The notes beneath the pieces are model-generated. The model did not search any database. It was not told where the DNA came from and saw only the letters and a program-made list of their open reading frames with translations. Shown one piece after another: positions 55,034 through 63,885 of a stretch of DNA of 64,000 bases. The stretch comes from Ignavibacteria bacterium (GTDB lineage: Bacteria > Bacteroidota > Ignavibacteria > Ignavibacteriales > SURF-24): assembly GCA_025612245.1 (NCBI GenBank), contig JAAXKQ010000015.1:1-64000 (forward strand). The letters run 5' to 3'. The position numbers were made by a program, and so were the translations under genes. Position 1 is the stretch's first letter; each line of letters opens with the position of its first letter.

Positions 55034-55664
55034 TCCTTGCGCTGAGGAATAACTTATCTGTAGAAAGGGATTCATTATCCCCCAAAACAGTCCTCCGCGA
55101 AGGACTATATATATAGAAAGAGAAAGCCGCCCCGACCTTCCCCAGAGCTCCGGAGGATCTACACGTCTATGTCAGAAAATTCACCACCATCCCTTTCCCG
55201 AGCCCTGTAAGAGGCAACCTGCCCGTAGAAAATACCGCACGAAAAAATTTCAGAGCCTCAAAGAGGCGATTTACATATAGATAATAAAAGCTATATTCCC
55301 CCTCCCCCAGAGCCCAAGATAGGCGACTTTTCTATAGAAAGAGAGACAATCCAACTCCACCCAGAGCCCTGGAAGGGCAATTTGTCTGTAGAAAATGATT
55401 CCTCCTCCCTCCAAGAGCCTCGGAGAGGCGATTTGTCTGTAGAAAAAAAAGAGGCAACTATCCCCCTTCCCCAGAGCGCTGGAAGGGCGACTTGCCTGAA
55501 GAAATCGATTTGTCTTACAACCTTCTTTTGAGCTTCGGAGGAACGATTGTTTGTAGAAAATGATACCTCCCCTCCTTCAGAGCCTCGGAGAGGCGACTTG
55601 TTTGTAGAAAAAAGGAGGCACCTCCCCCTCCCCCAGAGCTCCGGCAGGAGCGACTTGTAAAATC
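55034..55664 (+). repeat. Upstream array of about 12 palindromic repeats (REP-like)
   Basis: Consensus unit: CAGA, a five-bp stem GCCTC-GGA-GAGGC, then GACTTGTTTGTAGAAAA. Stem cores start at about 55034, 55089, 55144, 55203, 55255, 55312, 55366, 55417, 55476, 55532, 55582 and 55638. Spacing is 50-59 bases, with pyrimidine-rich filler (TCCCCCTCCCCCAG-like). Several stems carry paired changes that keep base-pairing: GCCCT/AGGGC (55366), GCTCC/GGAGC (55638), AGTCCT/AGGACT (55089). The most upstream units are the most degenerate. All run in the same orientation as the transposase gene that follows. Confidence 0.85.
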
Positions 55665-55755
55665 TTTGTGCTATAATTCACCCCATTAAATCCCAATTCA
55701 TTTTACCTTCACCTAAATACATAAAACCAAAACATTCACAAAAGGAAACAACTAT

Positions 55756-56226
55756 ATGGCCGACACATTCAGCCAAATATACCTGCACATTGTGTTTGCT
55801 GTCAGATCCAGGGAACACCTTATCAAACCCTCATTTTCCGAAGAGCTGCAGAAATATATCACGGGAATTGTTAAAAGCCATAACTGCAAGATTCTCGCCA
55901 TAAAAGCCATGACTGACCATGTGCATATGTTCATCTCCTACGTCCCGGGCTCTTCTGTTGCGGATATGGTAAGAGACGTAAAGGCTTATTCATCGGAGTT
56001 CATTAAAAAAAACTGGTCCAATGGTTTTTCATGGCAGCAAGGCTACGGCGTATTCTCACACTCCAGGAGCCAGATAAACCAGGTGATACAGTACATTCAG
56101 AACCAGGAAGAGCACCACAGACATAAATCATTCAGGGAGGAATACATGAAGATACTGAGGGATTTTGCAGTCGAAATGGGAAATAAGGAAGCGTTTGAGT
56201 GGATAAAGGACGGGGAGAATAAATAA
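55756..56226 (+). CDS. IS200/IS605-type Y1 (REP-associated) transposase
   Basis: 156 residues, a full-length TnpA-like HUH single-strand DNA transposase. The HUH pair is His55-Val-His57 (DHVHMF). The nucleophile is predicted to be Tyr113, with Gln117 four residues later (QYIQNQ), the Y-x3-Q spacing of IS200/IS605 TnpA. Such enzymes cut single-stranded DNA at hairpins. It is flanked by arrays of small palindromes (55034-55664 upstream, 56274-56735 downstream), and the two nearest downstream copies are inverted, as in RAYT/REP systems. AAGGA lies about 9 bases before the start. No accessory tnpB was seen. It is intact and probably active or domesticated. Confidence 0.92.
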   Translation: MADTFSQIYLHIVFAVRSREHLIKPSFSEELQKYITGIVKSHNCKILAIKAMTDHVHMFISYVPGSSVADMVRDVKAYSSEFIKKNWSNGFSWQQGYGVFSHSRSQINQVIQYIQNQEEHHRHKSFREEYMKILRDFAVEMGNKEAFEWIKDGENK

Positions 56227-56273
56227 TTGTAAAGGAATAACATAATTTATTTTTATTCACCTCCAAAGATGCC

Positions 56274-56357
56274 TCTACAAGTCGCCTCTCCGAGGCTCTA
56301 TGATGGGGGTGGGAAAACAATTTTTCTACAGACAAGTCGTTCCTCCGGAACTCTATA
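56274..56357 (-). repeat. Two inverted copies of the palindromic repeat just after the transposase
   Basis: Reading the minus strand, the cores are GCCTC-GGA-GAGGC (56284-56296), followed by GACTTGTAGA, and GTTCC-GGA-GGAAC (56339-56351), followed by GACTTGTCTGTAGAAAAA. The second stem differs from the consensus by paired substitutions yet stays fully complementary. Confidence 0.85.
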
Positions 56358-56495
56358 TGGGATATAGTCGTCTTGCTTTTCCCCCGATTCTCGAAGAGAT
56401 CGGATGGAATCAATAATGGAATTAACGCGTATAATTCATACACAAGTTGCCCATTACCGCCAGCCCGCCTCAAGCCTTACGAGTCCATCAATTCA

Positions 56496-56735
56496 AAACC
56501 CTATAAGGGCAACTTACCTGTAGCAGAAGATTCACCCCCTGCCCTCTCCCGGGCCTCAAAGAGGCGACTTGTATGTAGAAAGAGAGCCACCTCCTTCAGA
56601 GCCTCGGAGAGGCGACTTGTTTGTAGAAAAAAGAGCCACCTCCCCCTCCCCCAGAGCCTCGGAGAGGCGACTTGTTTGTAGAAAAAAGAGCCACCTCCCC
56701 CTCCCCCAGAGCCTCGGAGAGGCGACTTGTCCATA
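56496..56735 (+). repeat. Downstream array of five direct palindromic repeats
   Basis: Cores at 56499 (CCCT-ATA-AGGG), 56553 (GCCTC-AAA-GAGGC), 56601, 56656 and 56711 (all GCCTC-GGA-GAGGC). The last three form a nearly perfect tandem with a 55-base period that includes the pyrimidine-rich filler, so they were amplified recently. The final unit is cut short after GACTTGT. Confidence 0.88.
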
Positions 56736-57009
56736 TCGGACCTTCACATCAATATCTTCATCTACCCAAACATCCGACATGGTGTCCTTCCGAATTCCCA
56801 ACCACGTCACTCAGACACCAACTCCTAACATTGGCTCACTTTTTAATTTCTAACTTTTTTCCCCCGGGGAGCTTCATTTCATCCCCCGATTCTTACGCTT
56901 CAGACAGCTTATTCGGCACCCCGGTCCCATTGATCTTTTTCCAATTAATGCCAAGCCTTAATTTTCGTATGTCAGTTAATTACCAGCACATTAAAAGATG
57001 GGGCGCCAT
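56735..57009. other. Intergenic region between repeat array and efflux operon
   Basis: Pyrimidine-rich sequence with a CCCCCGGGG palindrome near 56862, similar to palindromic words at about 29140 and 49242. No gene recognised. It presumably holds the efflux operon promoter. Confidence 0.5.
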
Positions 57010-58059
57010 ATGAAAAAGATAAAAGTTACTTTAAGCCTTGCAGTTATGGGTGCAATTATCGTTGCAGTACTCTTCATGAATAAGGCTTCAAGAGAATCAC
57101 AGGTCGAAAAATCTGTAACCACCGATAAAATTACCGTCTCGGTCGAGCAGGCTCAGGAAGAAACCATCTCCGATGAGCTCTCAATCATAGGAACCGTACA
57201 GTCAAATAACGACGTTGTGGTAGTCTCCGAAACTCAGGGAAGAACATTAAAAGTCTTCTTTAAGACGGGCGACTACGTGCGCGAAGGAACACCTTTGGCA
57301 CAGGTTGACGATGAGCTGAAAAAAGCAGCCTATATGACCGCTAAGGTCAACTACGAGAAGGCTAAAAAGGACCTCCAGAGAATGGAAGCACTTTTTAAGG
57401 AGAAAAACATCTCGGATTCTGACCTCGAAAATGCACGCCTTGGCGCTACTGCTGCGGAAGCGCAGTTTATAGCTGCCCAAAGGACTCTTAACGACACCAA
57501 AATTAAGGCTCCAATTTCGGGCATCATAGCCGATAAGTTCATTAATCCCGGCACTATGGTCGCTCCCGGAACACAGATTGCCAACATAATTGATATCTCA
57601 AGACTGAAAGTAAAGGTCAACGTGCCTGAACGCGACGTCTTCAGGCTTAAGACCGGGGAGACAGCCATCCTTACTACCGACGTTTATCCGGGCACTGAAC
57701 TAAAGGGAAAAATTGAAACCATCAGCTCCAAGTCCGATAACGCACATACATATCCGGTCGAAGTAGTTCTTCCGAATAATTCACGCACACCGCTTAAGGC
57801 CGGTATGTTCGCTCAGGTCAGGTTTACAAGCATTACTAACAGACAGGCCCTTACAATTCAAAGAGGCGCCATTGTTACCAGCATAAAGAACCCTAAGATC
57901 TATGTCGTTGAAAACGGTGTTGCAAAACTAAGAGACATAATTGCTGGAAAAGAAACAAACAGAAGGGTTGAGGTTTTAGGCGGACTCAGGCAGGGCGAAA
58001 GTGTCGTTGTAAGCGGGCAGAATAACCTGAGTGATAACGCCAGGGTAACCATAAATTAA
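57010..58059 (+). CDS. RND efflux periplasmic adaptor (membrane fusion protein)
   Basis: 349 residues. An N-terminal membrane anchor (about 8-25) is followed by a lipoyl/barrel-sandwich half (residues 55-90, SETQGRTLKVFFKTGDYVREGTPLA, split across the motif), a coiled hairpin (about 95-150, KVNYEKAKKDLQRMEALFKEKN), the second lipoyl half (APISGIIADKFINPGTMVAPG), and beta-barrel and membrane-proximal domains. It links the inner-membrane pump to the outer channel. The start MKKIKVT at 57010 is chosen for its anchor-like sequence; 56998 is possible. The RND-TolC fusion gene begins 37 bases downstream. Confidence 0.93.
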   Translation: MKKIKVTLSLAVMGAIIVAVLFMNKASRESQVEKSVTTDKITVSVEQAQEETISDELSIIGTVQSNNDVVVVSETQGRTLKVFFKTGDYVREGTPLAQVDDELKKAAYMTAKVNYEKAKKDLQRMEALFKEKNISDSDLENARLGATAAEAQFIAAQRTLNDTKIKAPISGIIADKFINPGTMVAPGTQIANIIDISRLKVKVNVPERDVFRLKTGETAILTTDVYPGTELKGKIETISSKSDNAHTYPVEVVLPNNSRTPLKAGMFAQVRFTSITNRQALTIQRGAIVTSIKNPKIYVVENGVAKLRDIIAGKETNRRVEVLGGLRQGESVVVSGQNNLSDNARVTIN

Positions 58060-58096
58060 ACCCGCCGTAAGCATATTAAGATAAGGAACTATTAAA

Positions 58097-61000
58097 ATGA
58101 CGATTACAGAATTATCTATAAAGAGGCCGCCGCTTGTAATAGTAATTTTTACCGTGCTGGCTGTCCTTGGATATTTCAGCTACAACCAGCTCCGCTACGA
58201 GCTGATTCCAGACGTTACGCCACCGTACGTAACAGTGATGACTAATTATCCCGGCGGGTCACCCAATGAAGTTGAAACTTCAATTACAAAAGTCGTTGAA
58301 GACGCCGTTTCAAGCGTGGATAAAATTAAGAATATTCAGAGCAGTTCTTTTGAGGGCGTATCCTTCGTTTTTATTGAATTCACTCAGTCGGCAGACGTTA
58401 ACATCGCACTCCAGAACGTGCAGCGCAAGGTTGGCGAAATTGTAAACCAGCTGCCCTCCGACGCCAAGAGCCCCGTGATTTCCAAATTCTCTCTCACCGA
58501 GCTCCCGATTCTGAGAATGGGCGTAACGGCCGACATGGAGCCCAATGAATTCTACCAGTTCATGAAGGATAAGGTTAAACCCCAGATATCTAAACTCGCC
58601 GGCGTGGGACAGGTGACTTTTGCCGGAGGCGAGGAAAGGGAAATTAAGATTAACCTGGATCTTGAAAAACTGAACTCATATAACATTCCCGTCCTGCAGG
58701 TCCTTCAGGCAATAAAAACTTCAAACATGGACTTCCCCGTCGGCAAGATCAAGGATGCCGACGGACAGTACATCGTCAGGGTTTCGGGCAAATTTTCTTC
58801 GCTTGAAGAACTGAAGAACCTCATTGTAAGCCGTTCAAATGAAGGCGGCAACATAAAGCTTCAGGATGTTGCCGAGATCGAAGACGGTACAAAAGAAGCC
58901 GAGAGCTACGCCAGGCTCAATGGCAAAAGCGCCCTTGGCGTCCTGGTACAGAAACAGACCGATGCCAACGCGGTTGAAGTAAGCAGGCTTGTTCACCAGG
59001 AACTCAAAAAGATTGAAGCCGCAAACGCGGATAAGAGACTCAAGTTCGACGTCGCACAGGACCTCTCAAGCTTTACACTTGATGCCGCCCGCGCTGTAAA
59101 CAAGGACCTTATGATTGCAGTTGTTCTGGTGGCAATCGTAATGCTGGTATTCCTGCACAGCCTCAGGAACTCCGTTATCGTAATGGTCGCCATACCGGCT
59201 TCACTCGTTTCAACTTTCATAGGAATGTATGCATTCGGCTTCTCTCTTAACCTGATGACGCTGCTTGCACTCTCACTTGTAATTGGAATCCTGGTCGACG
59301 ACTCGATTGTGGTGCTCGAGAATATTTACCGCCACATGGAACTGGGTAAACCAAAAAAACAGGCGGCGCTTGAAGGCAGAAATGAAATCGGCTTTGCCGC
59401 TTTGTCAATTACGCTAGTGGACGTCGTGGTGTTCCTCCCGCTTGCACTCATTCAGGGACTCATCGGCGACATTGTGCGGCAGTTTGCCCTCGTTGTAGTT
59501 GTATCCACGCTGCTCAGCCTTTTTGTTTCCTTTACAATTACTCCTATGCTCGCCTCCCGTTTTACTAAACTGCAGCATCTTACAAAAGATACCAACATGG
59601 GACGCTTCGGCCTCTGGGTTGAGAAAGCCTTCGATAAGCTTACGGCTAAATATACCTCAATCCTTAAGCTCGGAATGAATAACGGCTGGAAGGTAATTGC
59701 ATTTGCAGGCATCCTCCTTGTATTATCAATTGCTCTTATACCGGCAGGATTTATCGGCTCGGAATTCATGCCTCCTTCCGACCGCGGTGAGCTTTCGGTT
59801 ATTCTGGAACTCCCGGAAAGAATTAACCTCGAGGAGACAAACCTGATTACGCTTGAAGCCGAAAGGATGATTTCAAAGATGCCTGAAGTGAAAAAAGTTT
59901 TTGCCAATGCCGGCGCTTCCTCAGAAGGCTTTATAGGCTATACCTCAAACAGCGTGGCAGAACTGAACGTGTCGCTCGTTCCAAAGACTCAAAGGTCAAA
60001 AAGCGACATCCAGGTGAGCCGCGAAATAAAGGAAAAGCTCCTTCAGATCCCGAGCGTTAAACCCAGGGTCAGCCCGATAGGCATTTTCGGCAGCTCCGAC
60101 ATGGCCCCAATTGCACTGCTCATTAGCGGCCCCGACTTTAATGAGGTCGAAACTACAGGCAAAATGATCAAGGAAGCCGTCCGGAAAATCCCCGGCACCG
60201 CAGACGTCCGCGTCAGCAGCGGCGAGGGGAAACCCGAGACACGCGTCGAAATCAACCGCGAAAAAATGGCCGCCTTCGGTATCGGTCTCGACCAGGTTGC
60301 TGCTACGCTGAGGGTTGCCTTTACAGGCGACGACGAATCCAAGTTCCGCCAGGGAAACGATGAATACGACATTAGAGTCGTTTTTGACAGGTTCGACAGA
60401 AACAATACTTCCGACCTCGGCAAAATTACTTTCATGAACAGCCGCGGCGAAAGAATTGAGCTTTCTCAGTTTGCAAATATCTATCAGACTGTGGGACCGA
60501 CAGAGCTTTCAAGAAAAAACAGGACTGCGGCAATTTCACTCCTTTCCCAGGCCGTCGGCCGCCCGAGCGGAGATATAGCTGAGGATATAAAAAAGGAACT
60601 CAAAAGGCTGAAGATTCCATCTAATATAGAGGTCACTTTCGAAGGTGACGTACAGATGCAGGAGGAATCCTTCGGAAGCCTGTTCATTGCACTCATGGTA
60701 GGAATCCTTTTTGTTTACCTCATCATGGTAGCACTGTATAACTCGTTTGTCTATCCCTTCATCGTCCTATTCTCCATACCCGTGGCAATCGTTGGGGCAC
60801 TGCTGGCAATGGGACTCTTCGTGAAATCGCTCAACATATTCTCAATCCTCGGCATTATTATGCTGGTTGGACTTGTAGGTAAAAACGCCATTCTGCTCGT
60901 GGACAGGACGAACCAGATGCGTAGCGAGGGAATGCCCATGTTTGAAGCTCTTATTGATGCAGGACAGACGAGACTAAGACCGATTTTAATGACCACCTTT

Positions 61001-62641
61001 GCAATGGTATTCGGCATGCTGCCTATCGCAATCTCTATGGGCGCCAGCTCCGAATTAAAGTCGGGCCTTGCTACGGCACTCATTGGAGGCCTTATCAGTT
61101 CGCTCCTCCTTACGCTGGTTCTTGTGCCTGTAGTTTATATAAAAGTCGAACACCTTAAAGTAAAGCTTACAGACATTATAAACCGCTTTAAGGGAAAAGC
61201 TAGTCCAAAAGAAAAGGCTCCCGAGCCTGAATTTGCAGCACCCGTGGCTGAAGAGGAGCCCGGAGGAAGGTTCAGCTTCAGGAAAATGATCAAGGGCTTC
61301 AGCATTTTCATGACCCTCATATTTATTGCTGATTCTTCTTCCTCCGCCCAGGAGCAGGTAAGAAAGCTGACACTTAAAGAGGCGGTGGCAATTGCCATGG
61401 AGCAAAACCGCGAGCTCAAGGTGGCCTACTTCGACAAGGAGAAAAATGAGAAGAAGGTCAAGGAAGCATACGGAAACGCAATGCCTACAATAACCGGAAG
61501 CGGGCAGTACGCTAGAAACCTCAAGCTTCCTGTGTTCTATATGCCCAGCTTTTCTTTCGACCCGGACGCGGGAATTACCATGGGACCCAGCCAGGCCATG
61601 GAAATGGGACTTAAAAATAACTTTACCGGTACAATAAGCGCCGAATGGCCCTTGTACCAGGGAGCTATTTATGCGGGCATCAGGGCGGCTAAAATTGTTG
61701 ACAACATCAGCTCCGAGAATATAGTCAACACGCGTGCTGCTACAATTACGGAGGTTAAAAAAGCCTACTTTAATGTCCTTATCGTAAAAGAACAGTATAA
61801 CCTCATTTCCCAGAGCATTAAAAGGGGCTCCCAGGCCCTTAAGGACGCGCGGCTTTTATTCGGCCAGGGGCTTGCAAGCGAGCTCGATACGCTAAGGGCA
61901 TTTGTGGCAGTTGAAAACCTGAAGCCCGCACTCATTAAAACCGGCAACGGAATTTCAATTGCAAAGTCGTACCTCGTAAACCTTTTGGGGCTTCCTGCAA
62001 ATGAAATAATTGAGCCCGCGGATTCACTTACCTCCGGTGACTTTTTGAAGGAGTTTAATCTCTCCGGGGCTTCAATTGAAGAAGCCCTGAATAAAAGGCC
62101 TGAACTGAGCCTGCTGGATTTGCAGATTAAGGCAAACGATGAACTCATCAATGCCGAAGTAGCAGGTCACATGCCTACTCTTGCAGCCTTCGGACAGCTG
62201 CAGACGGTGCTTCAGGCGGATAATTACAGGTTGAACCAGCGCTGGCCTGCTAGCGCCGTAATTGGACTTAACCTCTCGGTCCCGATTTTTTCGGGCTTTA
62301 AGACCGAAGCAAGAATTGAACAGGCAAGAATTGAAAAAATGAAACTCGAGACCCAGTTTGACAACCTTAAGGCTCTTATTGCAACAGACGTTAAGGTAAA
62401 CACCTCCAACGTTGCCGAGGCTTTCAGGAGAATTGAAGCACAGACACAAACCGTGAAATCGGCCGAGAGAAGCTATGAACTGACAAGAAGCCGCTGGCTT
62501 AAGGGCCTCAGCCGCCAGAACGAGCTTTTTGACGCTGAGCTTGCTCTTACACAGGCAAAAACAAATTACCTGCAGGCCATCTACGATTACCTCGTCGCTG
62601 GTGCGGAACTTGAAAAGGCACTGGGCCGCGCGGGTAGATAA
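58097..62641 (+). CDS. RND efflux pump fused to TolC-type outer-membrane channel
   Basis: 1514 residues. Residues 1 to about 1040 form a complete RND permease of the HAE1/AcrB type: N-terminal helix PPLVIVIFTVLAVLGYFSY, porter domains, 12 helices, the transport-relay Asp pair in GILVDDSIVVLENI, and the second helix set ending near VPVVYIKVEHL. A charged linker (about 1045-1062) leads to a signal-peptide-like segment (from Met1064: MIKGFSIFMTLIFIADSSSS), then an outer-membrane efflux protein of about 430 residues (LTLKEAVAIAMEQNRELKVAY, with coiled hairpins). It exports drugs or other small molecules, proton-driven. The adaptor gene precedes it, so all three efflux parts come from two genes. 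Confidence 0.93.
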   Translation: MTITELSIKRPPLVIVIFTVLAVLGYFSYNQLRYELIPDVTPPYVTVMTNYPGGSPNEVETSITKVVEDAVSSVDKIKNIQSSSFEGVSFVFIEFTQSADVNIALQNVQRKVGEIVNQLPSDAKSPVISKFSLTELPILRMGVTADMEPNEFYQFMKDKVKPQISKLAGVGQVTFAGGEEREIKINLDLEKLNSYNIPVLQVLQAIKTSNMDFPVGKIKDADGQYIVRVSGKFSSLEELKNLIVSRSNEGGNIKLQDVAEIEDGTKEAESYARLNGKSALGVLVQKQTDANAVEVSRLVHQELKKIEAANADKRLKFDVAQDLSSFTLDAARAVNKDLMIAVVLVAIVMLVFLHSLRNSVIVMVAIPASLVSTFIGMYAFGFSLNLMTLLALSLVIGILVDDSIVVLENIYRHMELGKPKKQAALEGRNEIGFAALSITLVDVVVFLPLALIQGLIGDIVRQFALVVVVSTLLSLFVSFTITPMLASRFTKLQHLTKDTNMGRFGLWVEKAFDKLTAKYTSILKLGMNNGWKVIAFAGILLVLSIALIPAGFIGSEFMPPSDRGELSVILELPERINLEETNLITLEAERMISKMPEVKKVFANAGASSEGFIGYTSNSVAELNVSLVPKTQRSKSDIQVSREIKEKLLQIPSVKPRVSPIGIFGSSDMAPIALLISGPDFNEVETTGKMIKEAVRKIPGTADVRVSSGEGKPETRVEINREKMAAFGIGLDQVAATLRVAFTGDDESKFRQGNDEYDIRVVFDRFDRNNTSDLGKITFMNSRGERIELSQFANIYQTVGPTELSRKNRTAAISLLSQAVGRPSGDIAEDIKKELKRLKIPSNIEVTFEGDVQMQEESFGSLFIALMVGILFVYLIMVALYNSFVYPFIVLFSIPVAIVGALLAMGLFVKSLNIFSILGIIMLVGLVGKNAILLVDRTNQMRSEGMPMFEALIDAGQTRLRPILMTTFAMVFGMLPIAISMGASSELKSGLATALIGGLISSLLLTLVLVPVVYIKVEHLKVKLTDIINRFKGKASPKEKAPEPEFAAPVAEEEPGGRFSFRKMIKGFSIFMTLIFIADSSSSAQEQVRKLTLKEAVAIAMEQNRELKVAYFDKEKNEKKVKEAYGNAMPTITGSGQYARNLKLPVFYMPSFSFDPDAGITMGPSQAMEMGLKNNFTGTISAEWPLYQGAIYAGIRAAKIVDNISSENIVNTRAATITEVKKAYFNVLIVKEQYNLISQSIKRGSQALKDARLLFGQGLASELDTLRAFVAVENLKPALIKTGNGISIAKSYLVNLLGLPANEIIEPADSLTSGDFLKEFNLSGASIEEALNKRPELSLLDLQIKANDELINAEVAGHMPTLAAFGQLQTVLQADNYRLNQRWPASAVIGLNLSVPIFSGFKTEARIEQARIEKMKLETQFDNLKALIATDVKVNTSNVAEAFRRIEAQTQTVKSAERSYELTRSRWLKGLSRQNELFDAELALTQAKTNYLQAIYDYLVAGAELEKALGRAGR

Positions 62642-62703
62642 AGATAATTATAGATACATGGTGAATGGCTGAATAGATAGTCTTTAATGTTGAATGTTTT
62701 GAT

Positions 62704-63885
62704 ATGAATGTTAAATTTGAAATGGGAAATAGGAAACTTTTGCCGGATGATCTCCCGGCTGAAACTAATCCGGCTATAACTAATATGAAAAGCTACAGGA
62801 ATTTTATCAGGGATAACAAATCCTTCTTATACGACAGGAGCTTCCGCTTCGTTGGGATTCCTATAATCGGAATATTCGTCTACCTGGTAATTCTTGTTAC
62901 CATCCCGGTCAAGTTCGATACAATGTATTCTTTCTGGCCGCACGTCCTGGGCGATATTCTCATTGCAGTCAGCATTTCCATCCTTGTCTGGGAAGGCAAC
63001 CTTGTTATAAACAAGGAAATAGATAAACATCTGGACTGGTATACTCAGCCTAAAAAAAGGCTGGTATACCAGATTGTGTTTAATACCGTATATACGGTAA
63101 CCGTAATACTGGGTACAATCCTCATCTACATGAGAATCATTAACTACCCGCTTGAAGCCGCAATACCGTTTATTAAGATTACAATACTCATCGGCGTGGT
63201 GATATTCCTCCTTATTGACGCAATTTATATCGGCTACCACTTCTTCAGACAGTGGGAAAAATCGCGCTTTGAATCCGAAGAGCTTAAAAGACAGCACCTG
63301 CAGTCGCAGTTTGACGCACTCAAAAACCAGGTAAATCCTCACTTCCTCTTTAACAGCCTGAACGCCCTTACAACTCTCATCTCCGAAGACCAGAAGCTGG
63401 CCGAGGAATTCGTTCAGCGCATTGCCAGCGTTTACCGTTATGTATTGCAGAATAAGGACAAGGAATTAGTTGAGCTCGAAGAGGAAATTAATTTCATTAA
63501 AGCATTCCTCTTCCTGCAGAGTATCCGCTTTGCAGAAAACCTTACCGTCGTGCTCGAGGTCCCGCAGCGCTTTAACAGGTACTTTATTGCCCCTTTAACG
63601 CTTCAGATGCTCGTTGAAAATGCAATTAAGCACAACGTAATCTCAAGAGAAAAACCCCTGAAAATCGATATCTGCATCGATGGAAACGACATGCTTATTG
63701 TAAGGAATAACCTTCAGAAGAAAAAAAACACGGGCGTTTCAACCGGCATCGGACTTACAAATATTCAGCAAAGGTACGATCTCCTGGTAAAAAAGAATAT
63801 AGAGATACTTAACGACAACTTAAACTTTACAGTCAAAATTCCTTTAATCAAAGAGAAGCCGTCTTATGCGAATACTGATTATTGA
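62704..63885 (+). CDS. LytS-type sensor histidine kinase
   Basis: 393 residues with four membrane helices (about 48-66, 80-97, 122-142, 158-178). A His_kinase (LytS/YehU) domain follows, with phospho-acceptor His213 in NPHFLFNSLNAL and an ATPase lid (VENAIKHN, then GIGLTNIQQRYDLL). Its gene is 62 bases after the RND-TolC gene on the same strand and overlaps the LytTR regulator gene by 20 bases. No clear ribosome site precedes 62704; Met28 (MKSYRNF) is an alternative start. The input ligand is unknown and may relate to efflux substrates or membrane stress. Confidence 0.9.
   Translation: MNVKFEMGNRKLLPDDLPAETNPAITNMKSYRNFIRDNKSFLYDRSFRFVGIPIIGIFVYLVILVTIPVKFDTMYSFWPHVLGDILIAVSISILVWEGNLVINKEIDKHLDWYTQPKKRLVYQIVFNTVYTVTVILGTILIYMRIINYPLEAAIPFIKITILIGVVIFLLIDAIYIGYHFFRQWEKSRFESEELKRQHLQSQFDALKNQVNPHFLFNSLNALTTLISEDQKLAEEFVQRIASVYRYVLQNKDKELVELEEEINFIKAFLFLQSIRFAENLTVVLEVPQRFNRYFIAPLTLQMLVENAIKHNVISREKPLKIDICIDGNDMLIVRNNLQKKKNTGVSTGIGLTNIQQRYDLLVKKNIEILNDNLNFTVKIPLIKEKPSYANTDY

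Noticed and set aside
55250-55664. CRISPR array
   Set aside because: Repeats are degenerate and contain a covarying hairpin, fillers are similar pyrimidine-rich sequence rather than unique spacers, and there are no cas genes.
56373-57013. Plus-strand peptides repeating an SE/AS-ERRLVCRKK-like pattern, and minus-strand counterparts at 56501-56810
   Set aside because: They arise from reading the palindromic repeats as codons; the period is the DNA repeat, not a protein.
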